From positions 62,001-126,000 of the forward strand of contig CAYYJR010000004.1 in the NCBI GenBank assembly GCA_964472305.1: a stretch of DNA of 64,000 nucleotides, in the 5' to 3' direction. Position 1 is the stretch's first letter, and each line of letters opens with the position of its first letter. This stretch comes from CAYYJR01 sp964472305. GTDB lineage: Bacteria > Armatimonadota > Hebobacteria > CAIYQO01. Both the position numbers and the translations under genes were made by a program. Shown here piece after piece: positions 52,348 to 61,145 of the stretch. The notes beneath the pieces were generated by a model, which made no database searches, had not been told where the DNA came from, and was given only the letters and a program-made list of their open reading frames with translations.

Positions 52348-54726
52348 ATGACCGAACGCATTGACGATTCCCTGGTAGTCATCGAGAGCGACGAGCGCAT
52401 ACGACGCGTGCCGTCGTTGTTGCCGGTGTTGCCCATGCGCGACACGGTGATCTACCCCTACATTATCCAACCGCTATGCGTGGGACGTACGATTTCCCGC
52501 AACGCACTGGAAGCGGCGATGGCGCAGGAACGCCACCTGCTGCTGCTCGCGCAGCGCGACGCCACGCTTGACGACCCGGACAAGGATGACCTGTTCACGG
52601 TCGGCACGGTGGCGGAATGCCTGCAACTGCTGCGATTACCCGATGACACGCTGCGCATCACCGTCGAAGGCATTGCGCGGGTGCGGGTGCGTGAATACAC
52701 GCGGCAGGAAGGCTATTTCGAGGTGCTGGGCGAGGTGGTGCCCGAGCAGGAAGAGAGCAGCCTGGAAGCGCGCGCGTTAATTCGCAGCGTGTTGGGCATG
52801 TTCGAGCGCTGCATCCAACTGGGCAATCGCATCCCCATGGAGGCGCTGGATAACGTCCGCAACATCGAAGAGCCGGGTCGGTTGACCGATCTCATCGCGT
52901 CATACCTGAACCTGGCACTCGACCAGCGACAGAAGATCCTGGAAACCTTCTCCGCCATGGCACGGTTGGAGCTACTCGCCGGGTATCTGAATACCGAGAT
53001 CGAAATTCTGGAGATCGAACGGCGCATCCATTCCAAGGTAAAGCGTGAGCTGGAGGATACGCAGAAGGAATATTACCTGCGCGAGCGCATGAAGGCAATT
53101 CAGGAAGAACTGGGCGAGCGCGACGAGCGTACTTCAGAAATCGAAAGCCTGAAGGAAAAAATTCTCGCTGCGGGTATGGCGGAGCCGGTACGTGAAAAGG
53201 CGTTGAAAGAAGTCGAGCGATTGGAGCGCATGCCGTATACTTCGCCGGAGGTCACGGTCACGCGCACCTACCTCGATTGGTTGCTCGGTCTGCCGTGGAA
53301 CATCCGCAGCGAGGATTTTCTCGACTTGCCGGCCGCCGAATGCGTGCTGAACGAGGATCACTGGGGTTTGCCCAAGGCCAAGGAACGTATTCTGGAATAC
53401 CTGGCGGTACGCAAGCTGAATCCGAACATGAAAGGGCCGATCCTGTGTTTCGTCGGGCCGCCTGGAGTCGGCAAAACTTCCATCGGGCGTTCCATCGCTC
53501 GCGCGCTGGGACGCGAGTTCGTGCGCATTTCGCTGGGCGGCGTTCGCGACGAGGGTGAAATCCGCGGGCATCGCCGCACCTACGTAGGCGCGCTGCCGGG
53601 CCGCATTGTGCAGGGAATGAAGACGGCGGGTAAAAAAAATCCGGTGTTTATGATGGATGAGGTGGATAAAATTGGGCAGGATTTCCGTGGCGACCCGTCG
53701 GCGGCGTTGCTGGAGGTGCTTGATCCCGAACAGAACTATGCGTTCAGCGATCATTATCTGGAGGTACCGCTGGACCTGTCGGAAGTGATGTTCATCACGA
53801 CCGCCAACCTGCTCGATCCGATTCCCGACGCACTGCGCGACCGCATGGAGATCATCGAATTTCCCGGCTACACCGAGGATGACAAGCTAAAGATCGCGCA
53901 GTTGTTCCTGTTGCCGAAACAACTGAAAGAGCATGGGCTCACGCCGCGGAACCTGCATTTCCACGACAGCGCGTTGCTGGAGTTGATACGCCGTTATACG
54001 CGGGAGGCAGGTGTGCGCAACCTGGAACGCGAGGTGGCTGCTATCTGCCGCAAGGTCGCCCGTTCGGTGGCGTCCAACCGGCGCAAGCAATTCACCGTGC
54101 GTCCCAAAACGCTGCACGATTTCCTCGGCGCAGAACGCTACAGCTATGGCATCAAGGGGGCGAAAGACGAGATCGGTGTCTCCACCGGTCTGGGTTGGAC
54201 GCCCACCGGCGGCGATATCCTGGCTATCGAAGTCGGCCTGATGAAAGGCACCGGCAACCTGCAACTCACCGGCCAACTCGGGGGGGTGATGCAGGAATCG
54301 GCCAAAGCGGCGTTGAGCTATGCCCGCTCGCGCGCCAACGAGTTGCGTATCGCCCCGGCGATATTCGCCGAGACCGACGTCCACATCCACGTACCCGCCG
54401 GCCAAACACCGAAAGACGGGCCTTCCGCGGGCATCGCGCTGGCCACCGCGCTCATCTCCGCCTTCACCCGGCGACCCGTGCGGCGCGACGTGGCGATGAC
54501 AGGCGAGATCACCCTGCGCGGGCACGTGCTGCCGGTAGGAGGCATCAAGGAAAAGATGCTGGGCGCCCATCGCGCTGGCATCACCGACATCGTGCTGCCT
54601 GAGGAGAATCGCAAAGACCTGGAGGAACTGCCGACGCATGTGCGCGACGCGCTCACATTCCATTTCGTCGACCGGATGCCGCAGGTGCTGGCAGTGGCAC
54701 TGCAATCAGACCCGGCGCAGGAATAA
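52348..54726 (+). CDS. lon: ATP-dependent protease Lon (LonA)
   Basis: 792 residues, with GTGGAG before the ATG. The N-terminal LON substrate-binding domain (about 25-220) starts LPVLPMRDTVIYPY. A coiled helix (about 225-285) follows, then the AAA+ module with Walker A CFVGPPGVGKTSIGRS and Walker B NPVFMMDEVDKI. The protease domain has the Ser693 (KDGPSAG) and Lys736 (GGIKEK) dyad with the usual 43-residue spacing. It degrades damaged and regulatory proteins in the cytoplasm. A terminator follows, so it is a single-gene unit. Confidence 0.97.
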   Translation: MTERIDDSLVVIESDERIRRVPSLLPVLPMRDTVIYPYIIQPLCVGRTISRNALEAAMAQERHLLLLAQRDATLDDPDKDDLFTVGTVAECLQLLRLPDDTLRITVEGIARVRVREYTRQEGYFEVLGEVVPEQEESSLEARALIRSVLGMFERCIQLGNRIPMEALDNVRNIEEPGRLTDLIASYLNLALDQRQKILETFSAMARLELLAGYLNTEIEILEIERRIHSKVKRELEDTQKEYYLRERMKAIQEELGERDERTSEIESLKEKILAAGMAEPVREKALKEVERLERMPYTSPEVTVTRTYLDWLLGLPWNIRSEDFLDLPAAECVLNEDHWGLPKAKERILEYLAVRKLNPNMKGPILCFVGPPGVGKTSIGRSIARALGREFVRISLGGVRDEGEIRGHRRTYVGALPGRIVQGMKTAGKKNPVFMMDEVDKIGQDFRGDPSAALLEVLDPEQNYAFSDHYLEVPLDLSEVMFITTANLLDPIPDALRDRMEIIEFPGYTEDDKLKIAQLFLLPKQLKEHGLTPRNLHFHDSALLELIRRYTREAGVRNLEREVAAICRKVARSVASNRRKQFTVRPKTLHDFLGAERYSYGIKGAKDEIGVSTGLGWTPTGGDILAIEVGLMKGTGNLQLTGQLGGVMQESAKAALSYARSRANELRIAPAIFAETDVHIHVPAGQTPKDGPSAGIALATALISAFTRRPVRRDVAMTGEITLRGHVLPVGGIKEKMLGAHRAGITDIVLPEENRKDLEELPTHVRDALTFHFVDRMPQVLAVALQSDPAQE

Positions 54727-54800
54727 GCTTGCGCGATGCAACGAGGACGGCATGATCGAGGTGAACCACCGAGATTTATCGCCGTCTCGATTCTGCACAC

Positions 54801-54842
54801 AACGCACCGTGCGTTCTTCGGAGAGCGCACGGTGCGTTTCGC
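54801..54842 (+). terminator. Terminator after lon
   Basis: A perfect 13-bp stem (54801-54813 with 54826-54838) and a 12-base loop, followed by TCGCTTTC. Confidence 0.72.
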
Positions 54843-54926
54843 TTTCAGGCATGCACCTTCTGAAGAGCGCGTGCGTTTGTCACTCAGGGCAGATAAGAAT
54901 TGAGAATAACCGGCAGGCCGGCTTGC

Positions 54927-55562
54927 TCAGCCGCGCCAGGGTGCCAGCGCGACCCACAGCCGCGCCAGCGGCAATCCCACCACCGTGTAATAATCGCCGA
55001 CGATATCCTCCACCAGCACCGCGCCGCGCTCCTGGATGCCATAAGCGCCTGCCTTGTCCAGCGGTTCGCCGGTGGCGACGTAGTCGGCAATTTCCCGCGG
55101 CGTGAGCGCGCGAAACCGTACCGTGGTCTCTACCGCATCGTTGTGCGCCTCCCCCTCGGGATGCACCAGCAGGCAGAACGCGCTGATGACGGTATGGCGG
55201 CGACCGGAAAGCTGCTGCAACATGCGCGTTGCCTCGTTGGCGTCGCATGGCTTGCCCAGTACTCGCGATAGCCGGCCATGCAGGCGCGGCAGCGCGGGCT
55301 GATCGTCGTCGATCACGACGATCGTATCCGCACTCAGTACCAGCACCGGAGCAGCGGACAATTGGGCGGCGGTGGCACGCGCTTTGTCTTCCGCTGCGCG
55401 CTGCACGTAGGCCAACACGTCGTCGTGTGGCTGCGGCGGCGGTTCGTGCAGACGGCTGGGCACGATGTCACGCGGCGATAATCCGATCTGCGCCAGCAAG
55501 GCGGCGCGACGCGGGGATGCCGAAGCCAGGATAAGCGGGCGGGTCAGGGATACGGTGGCCAT
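54927..55562 (-). CDS. maf: Maf-like nucleoside triphosphate pyrophosphatase
   Basis: 211 residues from ATG 55562, with GGAG about 9 bases upstream. Maf motifs are LILASASPRRAALLAQIGL, AAEDKARAT and SADTIVVIDDD. LGKPCDANEATRMLQQLSGR, IADYVATGEPLDKAGAYGIQ and IVGDYYTVVGLPL follow. The loop between SADT and LGKP is about 12 residues longer than usual. The family cleaves dTTP/UTP or modified nucleotides. A stem-loop separates it from the PpiC gene upstream. Confidence 0.93.
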   Translation of the reverse strand: MATVSLTRPLILASASPRRAALLAQIGLSPRDIVPSRLHEPPPQPHDDVLAYVQRAAEDKARATAAQLSAAPVLVLSADTIVVIDDDQPALPRLHGRLSRVLGKPCDANEATRMLQQLSGRRHTVISAFCLLVHPEGEAHNDAVETTVRFRALTPREIADYVATGEPLDKAGAYGIQERGAVLVEDIVGDYYTVVGLPLARLWVALAPWRG

Positions 55563-55583
55563 TCGTTGACGCTCCAAACGCAC

Positions 55584-55617
55584 GCGAGCCCCGGTGATCC
55601 ATATCACCGGGGCTCGC
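55584..55617 (-). terminator. Stem-loop between the PpiC gene and maf
   Basis: A perfect 15-bp stem (55584-55598 with 55603-55617) and a 4-base loop, 12 bases after the PpiC-gene stop. On the minus strand only TTT follows, so termination may be partial. Confidence 0.65.
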
Positions 55618-55629
55618 AGACACGGGCAA

Positions 55630-57315
55630 TCAGCGGGAGAAGACGGCTGAACCTTCGCTGGTTTTTGCCTTCAACTCATCGATGCGCTGCGATACACTGT
55701 CGGCTTCCTCTTTCGCTCCGATTTTACGAAACTCGTCGCGTATCACTGTGAGCATGCCTGCGTCATCCAGGGCATAATTCTTGGCATTATTCAACTGGAC
55801 AATGGCTTCTTTCTTATTGCCAAGAACGGCATAGGATTGCGCCATATCGACATACAGACCGCTCGCGGTGGCGGGCGGGGCATACTGCAACGCCGGTACC
55901 AAAAGATCGATGCGCGCTTTATGATCCTTGGTGTTCTGCGCCAGTCGATACCCCAATGCCGCTTTCACCGCTGGCGGTATGTTCTGCTCGGTAAACGCCT
56001 TGGCCCGATCGCGGTCTGCCTTGACGAAATCTCCACGCATTTCATCCAGATAGGTCGCAAGTTCGGCGCTGTTGCACTCGATTTTCGCGTTGATATTCTG
56101 GATTGCCAGGTATTCCGAACCGAATTCCAATTCATAGCGCTGTCGAGTCTCTTTGCTAAACTGATCGCGCTCCTGCGCCCACTTGCTGTTTTTCTTATCA
56201 GCCCGATCTCGTATCCCATTGATTTGGACGAAGGCATAGCCGTAATGAGACAACGTCGGCATTGACCGGTTTTCCTTCGCCACCTGGATGACCGGACTGA
56301 GCGAATTCTCTTTGCCGGAGAAAATCAGGTACTCGAGAGTGATCGGCAGATTATTGCTCGCGTCGCCGCCTTTGATCCACCCCAGATCGCCGCCTTTTGA
56401 CGCCGCCGGATCACTGGACTCTTTCTTCGCAACCGCGGCGAAGGTTTCCGGCGCAGCTTTTATCGCATCATGCAGGGTGATGGCTTTGGCTTTCGCGGCT
56501 TCCAGGCCTTTCGCGGAGTGCGTCTTGTCTTCGATGAAGATCTCACTGGCTTTCACTTCCTGGGTATTGAGCTTCTTCAACAACTCCTCGGTCAGCGGAT
56601 TGCCGCCCATATCTTTCTTCATGATGGCATCGCCGATGAGGCGTGTCTGCACATGCTCGCGGAACTGCGCCGCAATCGACTGCTTGGCATCAAGCAAATA
56701 ATTATTCACAAACACGCGCTTATAATTCGCCTCATTCAGCGCGACATTGCCTTGCAGCGAGATCTGGCTAAAGAACTGCGCAATCTGTTGTCCCATCAAC
56801 TCGTCCGCAGACTTCAGTTTCTTTTTTTCCTCCGGCGTCTTCGCCTGTTCCTTCATCATCTGGGCTTGCATCTGCGCTTGCGCGAGCATGCCGGAATAGG
56901 AGGTTTGCGCGTAGTCTTCAGCATATTCACGCAACGCGCGGTCGAGATTACGGATATTGAACGACTTGAGCGCCTGTTCGGCTAACCGCGCCCGAATGAT
57001 ATCCGCGAAGAGGGTGCTGCGTACCTGCAGTGCGCTATCCAGGGACGTGGCACGTTTGTCCTGACTCACCTGCGCATTATACGCGCCGTTATAATCGGCT
57101 ACGGTGATTTCGCTGCCGTTGACCTTTGCCAGCACGACATTGCCATTCGCCCCGGTGTAATTATCCGCGGCCCCCGAGGATTTCGGGGGATTCAGAAAGT
57201 TCCCGGGCAGGCTCATAAAGATCGCGCTGACCAGAAAAATCACAATCAGCACCCATAAAATAATGGTGGCGGTTTGTCGAGACGCCATTTTGCGCCGCAT
57301 AGACATCAAGGACAT
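55630..57315 (-). CDS. Membrane-anchored PpiC/SurA-type peptidyl-prolyl isomerase
   Basis: 561 residues from ATG 57315, with GGAGG 11 bases upstream. An N-terminal membrane anchor (about residues 17-36, TIILWVLIVIFLVSAIFMSL) precedes a SurA_N-like helical chaperone region (about 60-270: VLAKVNGSEITVADYNGAYN). A parvulin-like rotamase domain (about 275-400) has ASEIFIEDKTHS, ASKGGDLGWIKGG and YGYAFVQINGIR. The C-terminal part looks like helical TPR-type repeats (SYAVLGNKKEAIVQLNNAK). The layout matches PpiD-like periplasmic folding factors with an added TPR tail. Confidence 0.88.
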   Translation of the reverse strand: MSLMSMRRKMASRQTATIILWVLIVIFLVSAIFMSLPGNFLNPPKSSGAADNYTGANGNVVLAKVNGSEITVADYNGAYNAQVSQDKRATSLDSALQVRSTLFADIIRARLAEQALKSFNIRNLDRALREYAEDYAQTSYSGMLAQAQMQAQMMKEQAKTPEEKKKLKSADELMGQQIAQFFSQISLQGNVALNEANYKRVFVNNYLLDAKQSIAAQFREHVQTRLIGDAIMKKDMGGNPLTEELLKKLNTQEVKASEIFIEDKTHSAKGLEAAKAKAITLHDAIKAAPETFAAVAKKESSDPAASKGGDLGWIKGGDASNNLPITLEYLIFSGKENSLSPVIQVAKENRSMPTLSHYGYAFVQINGIRDRADKKNSKWAQERDQFSKETRQRYELEFGSEYLAIQNINAKIECNSAELATYLDEMRGDFVKADRDRAKAFTEQNIPPAVKAALGYRLAQNTKDHKARIDLLVPALQYAPPATASGLYVDMAQSYAVLGNKKEAIVQLNNAKNYALDDAGMLTVIRDEFRKIGAKEEADSVSQRIDELKAKTSEGSAVFSR

Positions 57316-57435
57316 GGAAAAAATATCCTCCGATAAACGAGTTCTGTTGCACGGCTGTGTAGACAGTCGTCCTATGATACCGATAGGTCCGGCAATTGAC
57401 AAGGCGGCCATCCGGTCGCCTGTGCTGCGGCGCGA

Positions 57436-57951
57436 TCAGACTTTGATTTCGTCCCGCGCGTTCTGGGCGACTGTTTTGAGTTGCGTCACGTGGTCGGCGA
57501 GGTTGCTGACGGTCTGGTTCAGGTTTTCCATCACATTACGCGCATACTCCAGCGCGCCTTGCCGGATCGCCTCGCCTTCCAGTTTCGCCTGCTCCACCAT
57601 GCGCTGCACTTCCGTCTGGGCCTGACGGGTAATTTCATGACTGGAGACGAGAATACGGGATTCGTCCTGGGCCTTACGGATCGTTAACTCCGCCTGCCCC
57701 GCCGCTTCAGTCACCATGCGTTCGGCTTGTTCGCGCGCCTCGGCCAGGATGCGGTCTTTCTCACGCGTAATCTGATCCGCTCGCTGAATTTGCTGCGGCA
57801 GCGACACGCGGATCTGATGCGTATAGTCCAACACATCCTCGACGTCAAGGAAAAATGCCTTTCGGAAAGGGCGCGCGCGGCCAATCAGCGGCAACGGCCG
57901 GTGCTCAACGTATTCTTCCAGATCATCCAATAATTTGTTCACGTCCATCAT
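57436..57951 (-). CDS. Coiled-coil protein (DivIVA/ATP-synthase-b-like)
   Basis: 171 residues from ATG 57951, with AGAGG upstream. A 45-residue N-terminal part (MDVNKLLDDLEEYVEHRPLP) is followed by about 120 residues of charged heptad-like helix: REKDRILAEAREQAERMVTE, then IRKAQDESRILVSSHEITRQ. It has no signal or membrane segment. Similar proteins are called DivIVA-like or ATP synthase subunit b-like, often next to coaD. That link is inference from order: coaD ends 58 bases upstream on the same strand. Function is unknown, possibly cell-division or envelope scaffolding. Confidence 0.78.
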   Translation of the reverse strand: MMDVNKLLDDLEEYVEHRPLPLIGRARPFRKAFFLDVEDVLDYTHQIRVSLPQQIQRADQITREKDRILAEAREQAERMVTEAAGQAELTIRKAQDESRILVSSHEITRQAQTEVQRMVEQAKLEGEAIRQGALEYARNVMENLNQTVSNLADHVTQLKTVAQNARDEIKV

Positions 57952-58009
57952 CGCACCTCTTTCGATCATCCGGGCGCAACAGGCCGCGGACGAAGTCCTC
58001 TGCACTTGC

Positions 58010-58486
58010 TTATGATTGCTGAAAATACGCCCGTAGGCGCGTCGCCACGGCCGCAGGCACATAGGGAGACACATCGCCGCCGAAACGGGCAATCTCTCTC
58101 ACCAGGCTCGCACTGATAAATACCCATTGTGGGCCGGCAGGTAACAACAATGTCTCAATGCCGGTCATCGCCCGGTTCATCTGTGCCATTTGCTGCTCGT
58201 GGTCGTACTCACTACCCGCGCGGATGCCGCGTACGATTACATCGGCCTCCACCTGGCGCGCTGCCTCGACGACCAGTCCGCGAAAGGATTGCACGGTCAC
58301 GTTCGGCCATGCCTGGCAGGCTTCGCGCAACAGCGCGACACGTTCGTCGTCGGTAAAGATGGGCTGTTTCGCCAGGTTCACGGCGACACCCACCACGACA
58401 TCATCCGCCAGCGTCGCCAGCCGGCCGATCAGGTCCAGGTGCCCGTGCGTCACGGGATCGAACGTACCGGGAAACAATGCGCGCAT
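58010..58486 (-). CDS. coaD: Phosphopantetheine adenylyltransferase
   Basis: 158 residues, normal length. Nucleotidyltransferase motifs are GTFDPVTHGHLDLI (the T/HxGH site), VIVRGIRAGSEYDHEQQMA and WVFISASLVREIARFGGDV, which resembles the ISSSLVRE motif. It transfers AMP to 4'-phosphopantetheine, the penultimate step of coenzyme A synthesis. A consensus promoter lies upstream. It begins a probable run coaD, coiled-coil gene, PpiC gene, maf, interrupted by the stem-loop at 55584. Confidence 0.96.
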   Translation of the reverse strand: MRALFPGTFDPVTHGHLDLIGRLATLADDVVVGVAVNLAKQPIFTDDERVALLREACQAWPNVTVQSFRGLVVEAARQVEADVIVRGIRAGSEYDHEQQMAQMNRAMTGIETLLLPAGPQWVFISASLVREIARFGGDVSPYVPAAVATRLRAYFQQS

Positions 58487-58512
58487 AATAATGATTCCAC
58501 TACCAGCACGGT

Positions 58513-58541
58513 ATATTATCGGTTTCAGCAGAACCTGTAAA
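58513..58541 (-). promoter_or_regulatory. Promoter of coaD
   Basis: On the minus strand TTTACA (58536-58541), a 17-base spacer and TAATAT (58513-58518). The predicted leader to ATG 58486 is about 20 bases. Confidence 0.72.
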
Positions 58542-58700
58542 GTAGAAGGCGAGCGCGCGCTCTACACGCGGCTTGCTTCCCCATGCCGGGCAAGCCTATT
58601 ATTCCACACTCCCGACCTGGCGGCAAGCGCATGCTGAATCGCCGGAACGGTCACCCGCGAAAATATTCCGTACAACGACCCATCTCTTCGATTTACGGCC

Positions 58701-58729
58701 TTGTGTTCTCACGAACCTTATGCTACACT
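58701..58729 (+). promoter_or_regulatory. Promoter of the DeoC-like gene
   Basis: TTGTGT (58701-58706), a 17-base spacer ending in TGC, and TACACT (58724-58729). The predicted leader to ATG 58772 is about 36 bases. Confidence 0.6.
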
Positions 58730-58771
58730 GCCCGGCAAGATCGAAACGTTTTTCCGGGGGAAAGGCGCCAC

Positions 58772-59479
58772 ATGTTCTCGAAGACCGGTCTTGCAAAACT
58801 GCTCGATGCCGCCATGCTGCGCGGAAACGCCACGGGGGACGATATTCGCCGGTTATGCGCCAACGCGAAAAAATACCATTTCGCGTCGGTCACCGTCTTC
58901 CCGTATTGGGTCTCACTCGCCGCGCGCGAGTTGCACGGCAGCGATGTCAAAGTCGGCTCCGTGGTCGGCCTGCCCTTCGGCTCGCTCTCCGCCGCCATCA
59001 AAGCCGCACAGGTGCGCCAGGCAATCCACGACGGCGCCAATGCCGTCGAAGTGGTGGTGAACATCGGCGAGTTGGTGGCTGAGCACTATGACGTGCTCCG
59101 CCGGGAAATCCACGAAGTGGTGAACGCCGGCAAGATTCGCGCGCTCACCGAAGACGGCGGTGAAGTTTCCGTAATGATCACCGTCGAGACTGCCCTCACC
59201 ACTCGGGAACAACAGCGCCACGTGTGCGAGATCGTCGCGGAATGTCGCGGCGATTTTATCATCACGAACACCGGCTTCGCCAACCGCGGGGTGACGATGG
59301 AAGACGTCATGGCGCTGCGCGAGATGGCCGATTATGACATCGGCATCAAAGCCGCGGGCGGTATCCGCACGGTGGAACAGGCGCGCACGCTGCTGAACGC
59401 CGGCGCCAACCGCCTGGGCACCAGCGCGGGCATGCAGATTGTCGAAAGCTTCGACGACGGACGACCCGGACTGGATTAA
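58772..59479 (+). CDS. DeoC-family aldolase homologue without catalytic lysines
   Basis: 235 residues from ATG 58772. The whole length follows deoxyribose-phosphate aldolase: GSDVKVGSVVGLPFGSLSAA, AIHDGANAVEVVVNIG, ITVETALTTREQ, GDFIITNTGF and GIKAAGGIRT. Measured against E. coli DeoC, the Schiff-base Lys167 (KVIIET) is Met135 here (MITVET). The second Lys201 (IKTSTG) is Ile164 (IITNTG), and Asp102 is Glu93. The late Lys193 in GIKAAGG is kept. Aldolase activity by the known mechanism is therefore unlikely. It may be a ligand-binding or different lyase. It converges with the AmrS-like gene. Confidence 0.8.
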   Translation: MFSKTGLAKLLDAAMLRGNATGDDIRRLCANAKKYHFASVTVFPYWVSLAARELHGSDVKVGSVVGLPFGSLSAAIKAAQVRQAIHDGANAVEVVVNIGELVAEHYDVLRREIHEVVNAGKIRALTEDGGEVSVMITVETALTTREQQRHVCEIVAECRGDFIITNTGFANRGVTMEDVMALREMADYDIGIKAAGGIRTVEQARTLLNAGANRLGTSAGMQIVESFDDGRPGLD

Positions 59480-59489
59480 GCGACCGCGA

Positions 59490-60512
59490 TCACGCCCCCC
59501 ACCGTCCGGCAATGGCCGTGCCGCAACAGGCGCACGTCCCTGCGCGCAGCGCCACTCCGGTCACCGTGAATCCCTGCCGCCGGATCACCACCGCGCCGCA
59601 CGCGGGACAACCGGTATGCTGGCGCGGATCGCCGGGCACGTTTCCCACGTAAATGTACCGCAACCCCGCGGCGCGTCCCAACGCCTCCGCGTGATCCAGT
59701 CGTTCCAACGGCGTCGCGGACAGGTGCGCGAACCCCTGGCATGGATGAAACCGCGTGATATGCCAGGGTGTATCCGCACCCAGCGCGTCGGCGATCCAGC
59801 AGGCGATGCCGCCTAATTCCTCGTCGCCGTCATTGATGGTCGGCGTCACATTGGTCACGCACTCCACGTGCATGCCCCAGTGCTCGTGCGCGTAGCGCGT
59901 ATTCTCCAGTATCTCCTCGAACGCCGCGAATCCCGCCACCGCTCGGTAACCCGCGCGGGTGAACGCCTTGATATCGACGCGATAGGCATCCAGATACGGC
60001 CCGATCAGGTCAAGGTGCTCGCGGGTGGCAGTACCATTCGTGACATACACGGTGTAGAGACCTTGCGCTTTCGCCCGCTGCGCACCCTCCAGTGTATGTT
60101 CCAGCCAGATGGCCGGTTCGTTATAGGTCCAGCATAGCCCCGCCGCGCCCAGACGCACCGCTTCATCGACCGCCATCGCCGGCGTCAGGTGCTGCAGCGC
60201 GGGATCGTCAGCCAGCGGCGCACGCCGGGACAGTTGCCAGTTCTGGCATCCCGGACAGGTGAAGCTGCACCCCAGCGTGCCAAGGGAATAGACCGGCGTA
60301 CCGGGGAAAAAATGGTACAGCGGCTTTTTCTCGATGGGATCGAGTGCCACCGAGCAGATACGGTCGTCGATGAGGGTATACAGCCGTCCATCGCGGTTCT
60401 CGCGCGTTCGGCACTGACCGCGCGTGCCGGGCGCGATGACGCAGCGCTGCAGGCAAACCCCGCAACGGGTGCGCCGATCGTCAAGTTGCGTACTAAGGAG
60501 TGCTTCGTGCAT
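59490..60512 (-). CDS. amrS: Radical SAM protein of the AmmeMemoRadiSam type (AmrS-like)
   Basis: 340 residues from ATG 60512. The cluster site is CSFTCPGCQNW (Cys82, 86, 89). A family N-terminus rich in Cys (CGVCLQRC, GQCRTREN) precedes it. DDRICSVALDPIEKKPLYHF and GTPVYSLGTLGC are typical of the AmmeMemoRadiSam and PflA-like group, and WTYNEPAIWLEHTLEGAQRA follows. Two further CxxC pairs lie in the C-terminal 50 residues (GCPACG and CACCG), forming a rubredoxin-like tail. MEMO1 and AMMECR1 partners are not in the window. The substrate is unknown. Confidence 0.82.
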   Translation of the reverse strand: MHEALLSTQLDDRRTRCGVCLQRCVIAPGTRGQCRTRENRDGRLYTLIDDRICSVALDPIEKKPLYHFFPGTPVYSLGTLGCSFTCPGCQNWQLSRRAPLADDPALQHLTPAMAVDEAVRLGAAGLCWTYNEPAIWLEHTLEGAQRAKAQGLYTVYVTNGTATREHLDLIGPYLDAYRVDIKAFTRAGYRAVAGFAAFEEILENTRYAHEHWGMHVECVTNVTPTINDGDEELGGIACWIADALGADTPWHITRFHPCQGFAHLSATPLERLDHAEALGRAAGLRYIYVGNVPGDPRQHTGCPACGAVVIRRQGFTVTGVALRAGTCACCGTAIAGRWGA

Positions 60513-60621
60513 CTGATGATCTTTCGCTCTCAGTATACCAGACCGCGAATGATTCCATGCACGATTCGGCGATTGACAGCGCCTCGCAAGACCTCTACCA
60601 TAACGACGGGAGAACACGCTA

Positions 60622-61083
60622 ATGTCGACCTGTCCGCAATGCGGCGCCGCCAACCCTGACGATCATCGCTTCTGCAAGGATTGCGGCGGTGCGTTGATGC
60701 CCGAAACGCATGGCGAGGTGGATGACGATACCATCATCATCCAGTTGCTGGAACGGCGCGGCGCCCCCCACCCGACCTCCGAGCGCATCGCCCGGCTCTG
60801 GTTGCTCGATCTTACCGGCGAACACGTGGAGCGCGTCTACGAACTCAGCGACGAGCAGGTAACCGTGGGACGGCGCGACGATTGCACCGTGTGCCTGCCC
60901 GGCAACACCATTTCCCGCCGACATGCCCAGGTCCGCCACCTTGACGGCCAGTATCTGCTCACCGACCTCGGCAGCACCAACGGCACCTTGCTCAATGGCG
61001 AGGCGCTGGTCGGCGAGGAACAGTTGCGCGACCGCGACGAGATCGGCGTCGGCATCTACAAACTCATCTTTCGAGTGACGTAA
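60622..61083 (+). CDS. Zinc-ribbon FHA-domain protein
   Basis: 153 residues. Cys4, 7, 18 and 21 form a short zinc ribbon. A linker with an acidic stretch (EVDDDTIIIQLLERR) follows, then an FHA domain at about 75-153 with VTVGRRDDCTVCLPGNTISR, RRHAQVRHLD and DLGSTNGTLLNG. The Arg, Ser, His and Asn residues that bind phosphothreonine are all present. It is a probable phosphopeptide reader in a Ser/Thr kinase pathway. No kinase gene is in the window. It is followed closely by the secretin-N0-like gene. Confidence 0.9.
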   Translation: MSTCPQCGAANPDDHRFCKDCGGALMPETHGEVDDDTIIIQLLERRGAPHPTSERIARLWLLDLTGEHVERVYELSDEQVTVGRRDDCTVCLPGNTISRRHAQVRHLDGQYLLTDLGSTNGTLLNGEALVGEEQLRDRDEIGVGIYKLIFRVT

Positions 61084-61145
61084 CCGCGTCACACCCGCCA
61101 TTGCGTTTCCCATTCGCGGGTATACCGGGACGGGAGGTGATGAGC

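Noticed and set aside
58010..58092. N-terminal extension of the coiled-coil protein overlapping coaD
   Set aside because: The open frame continues into coaD but the ribosome-binding site and helix start point to ATG 57951.
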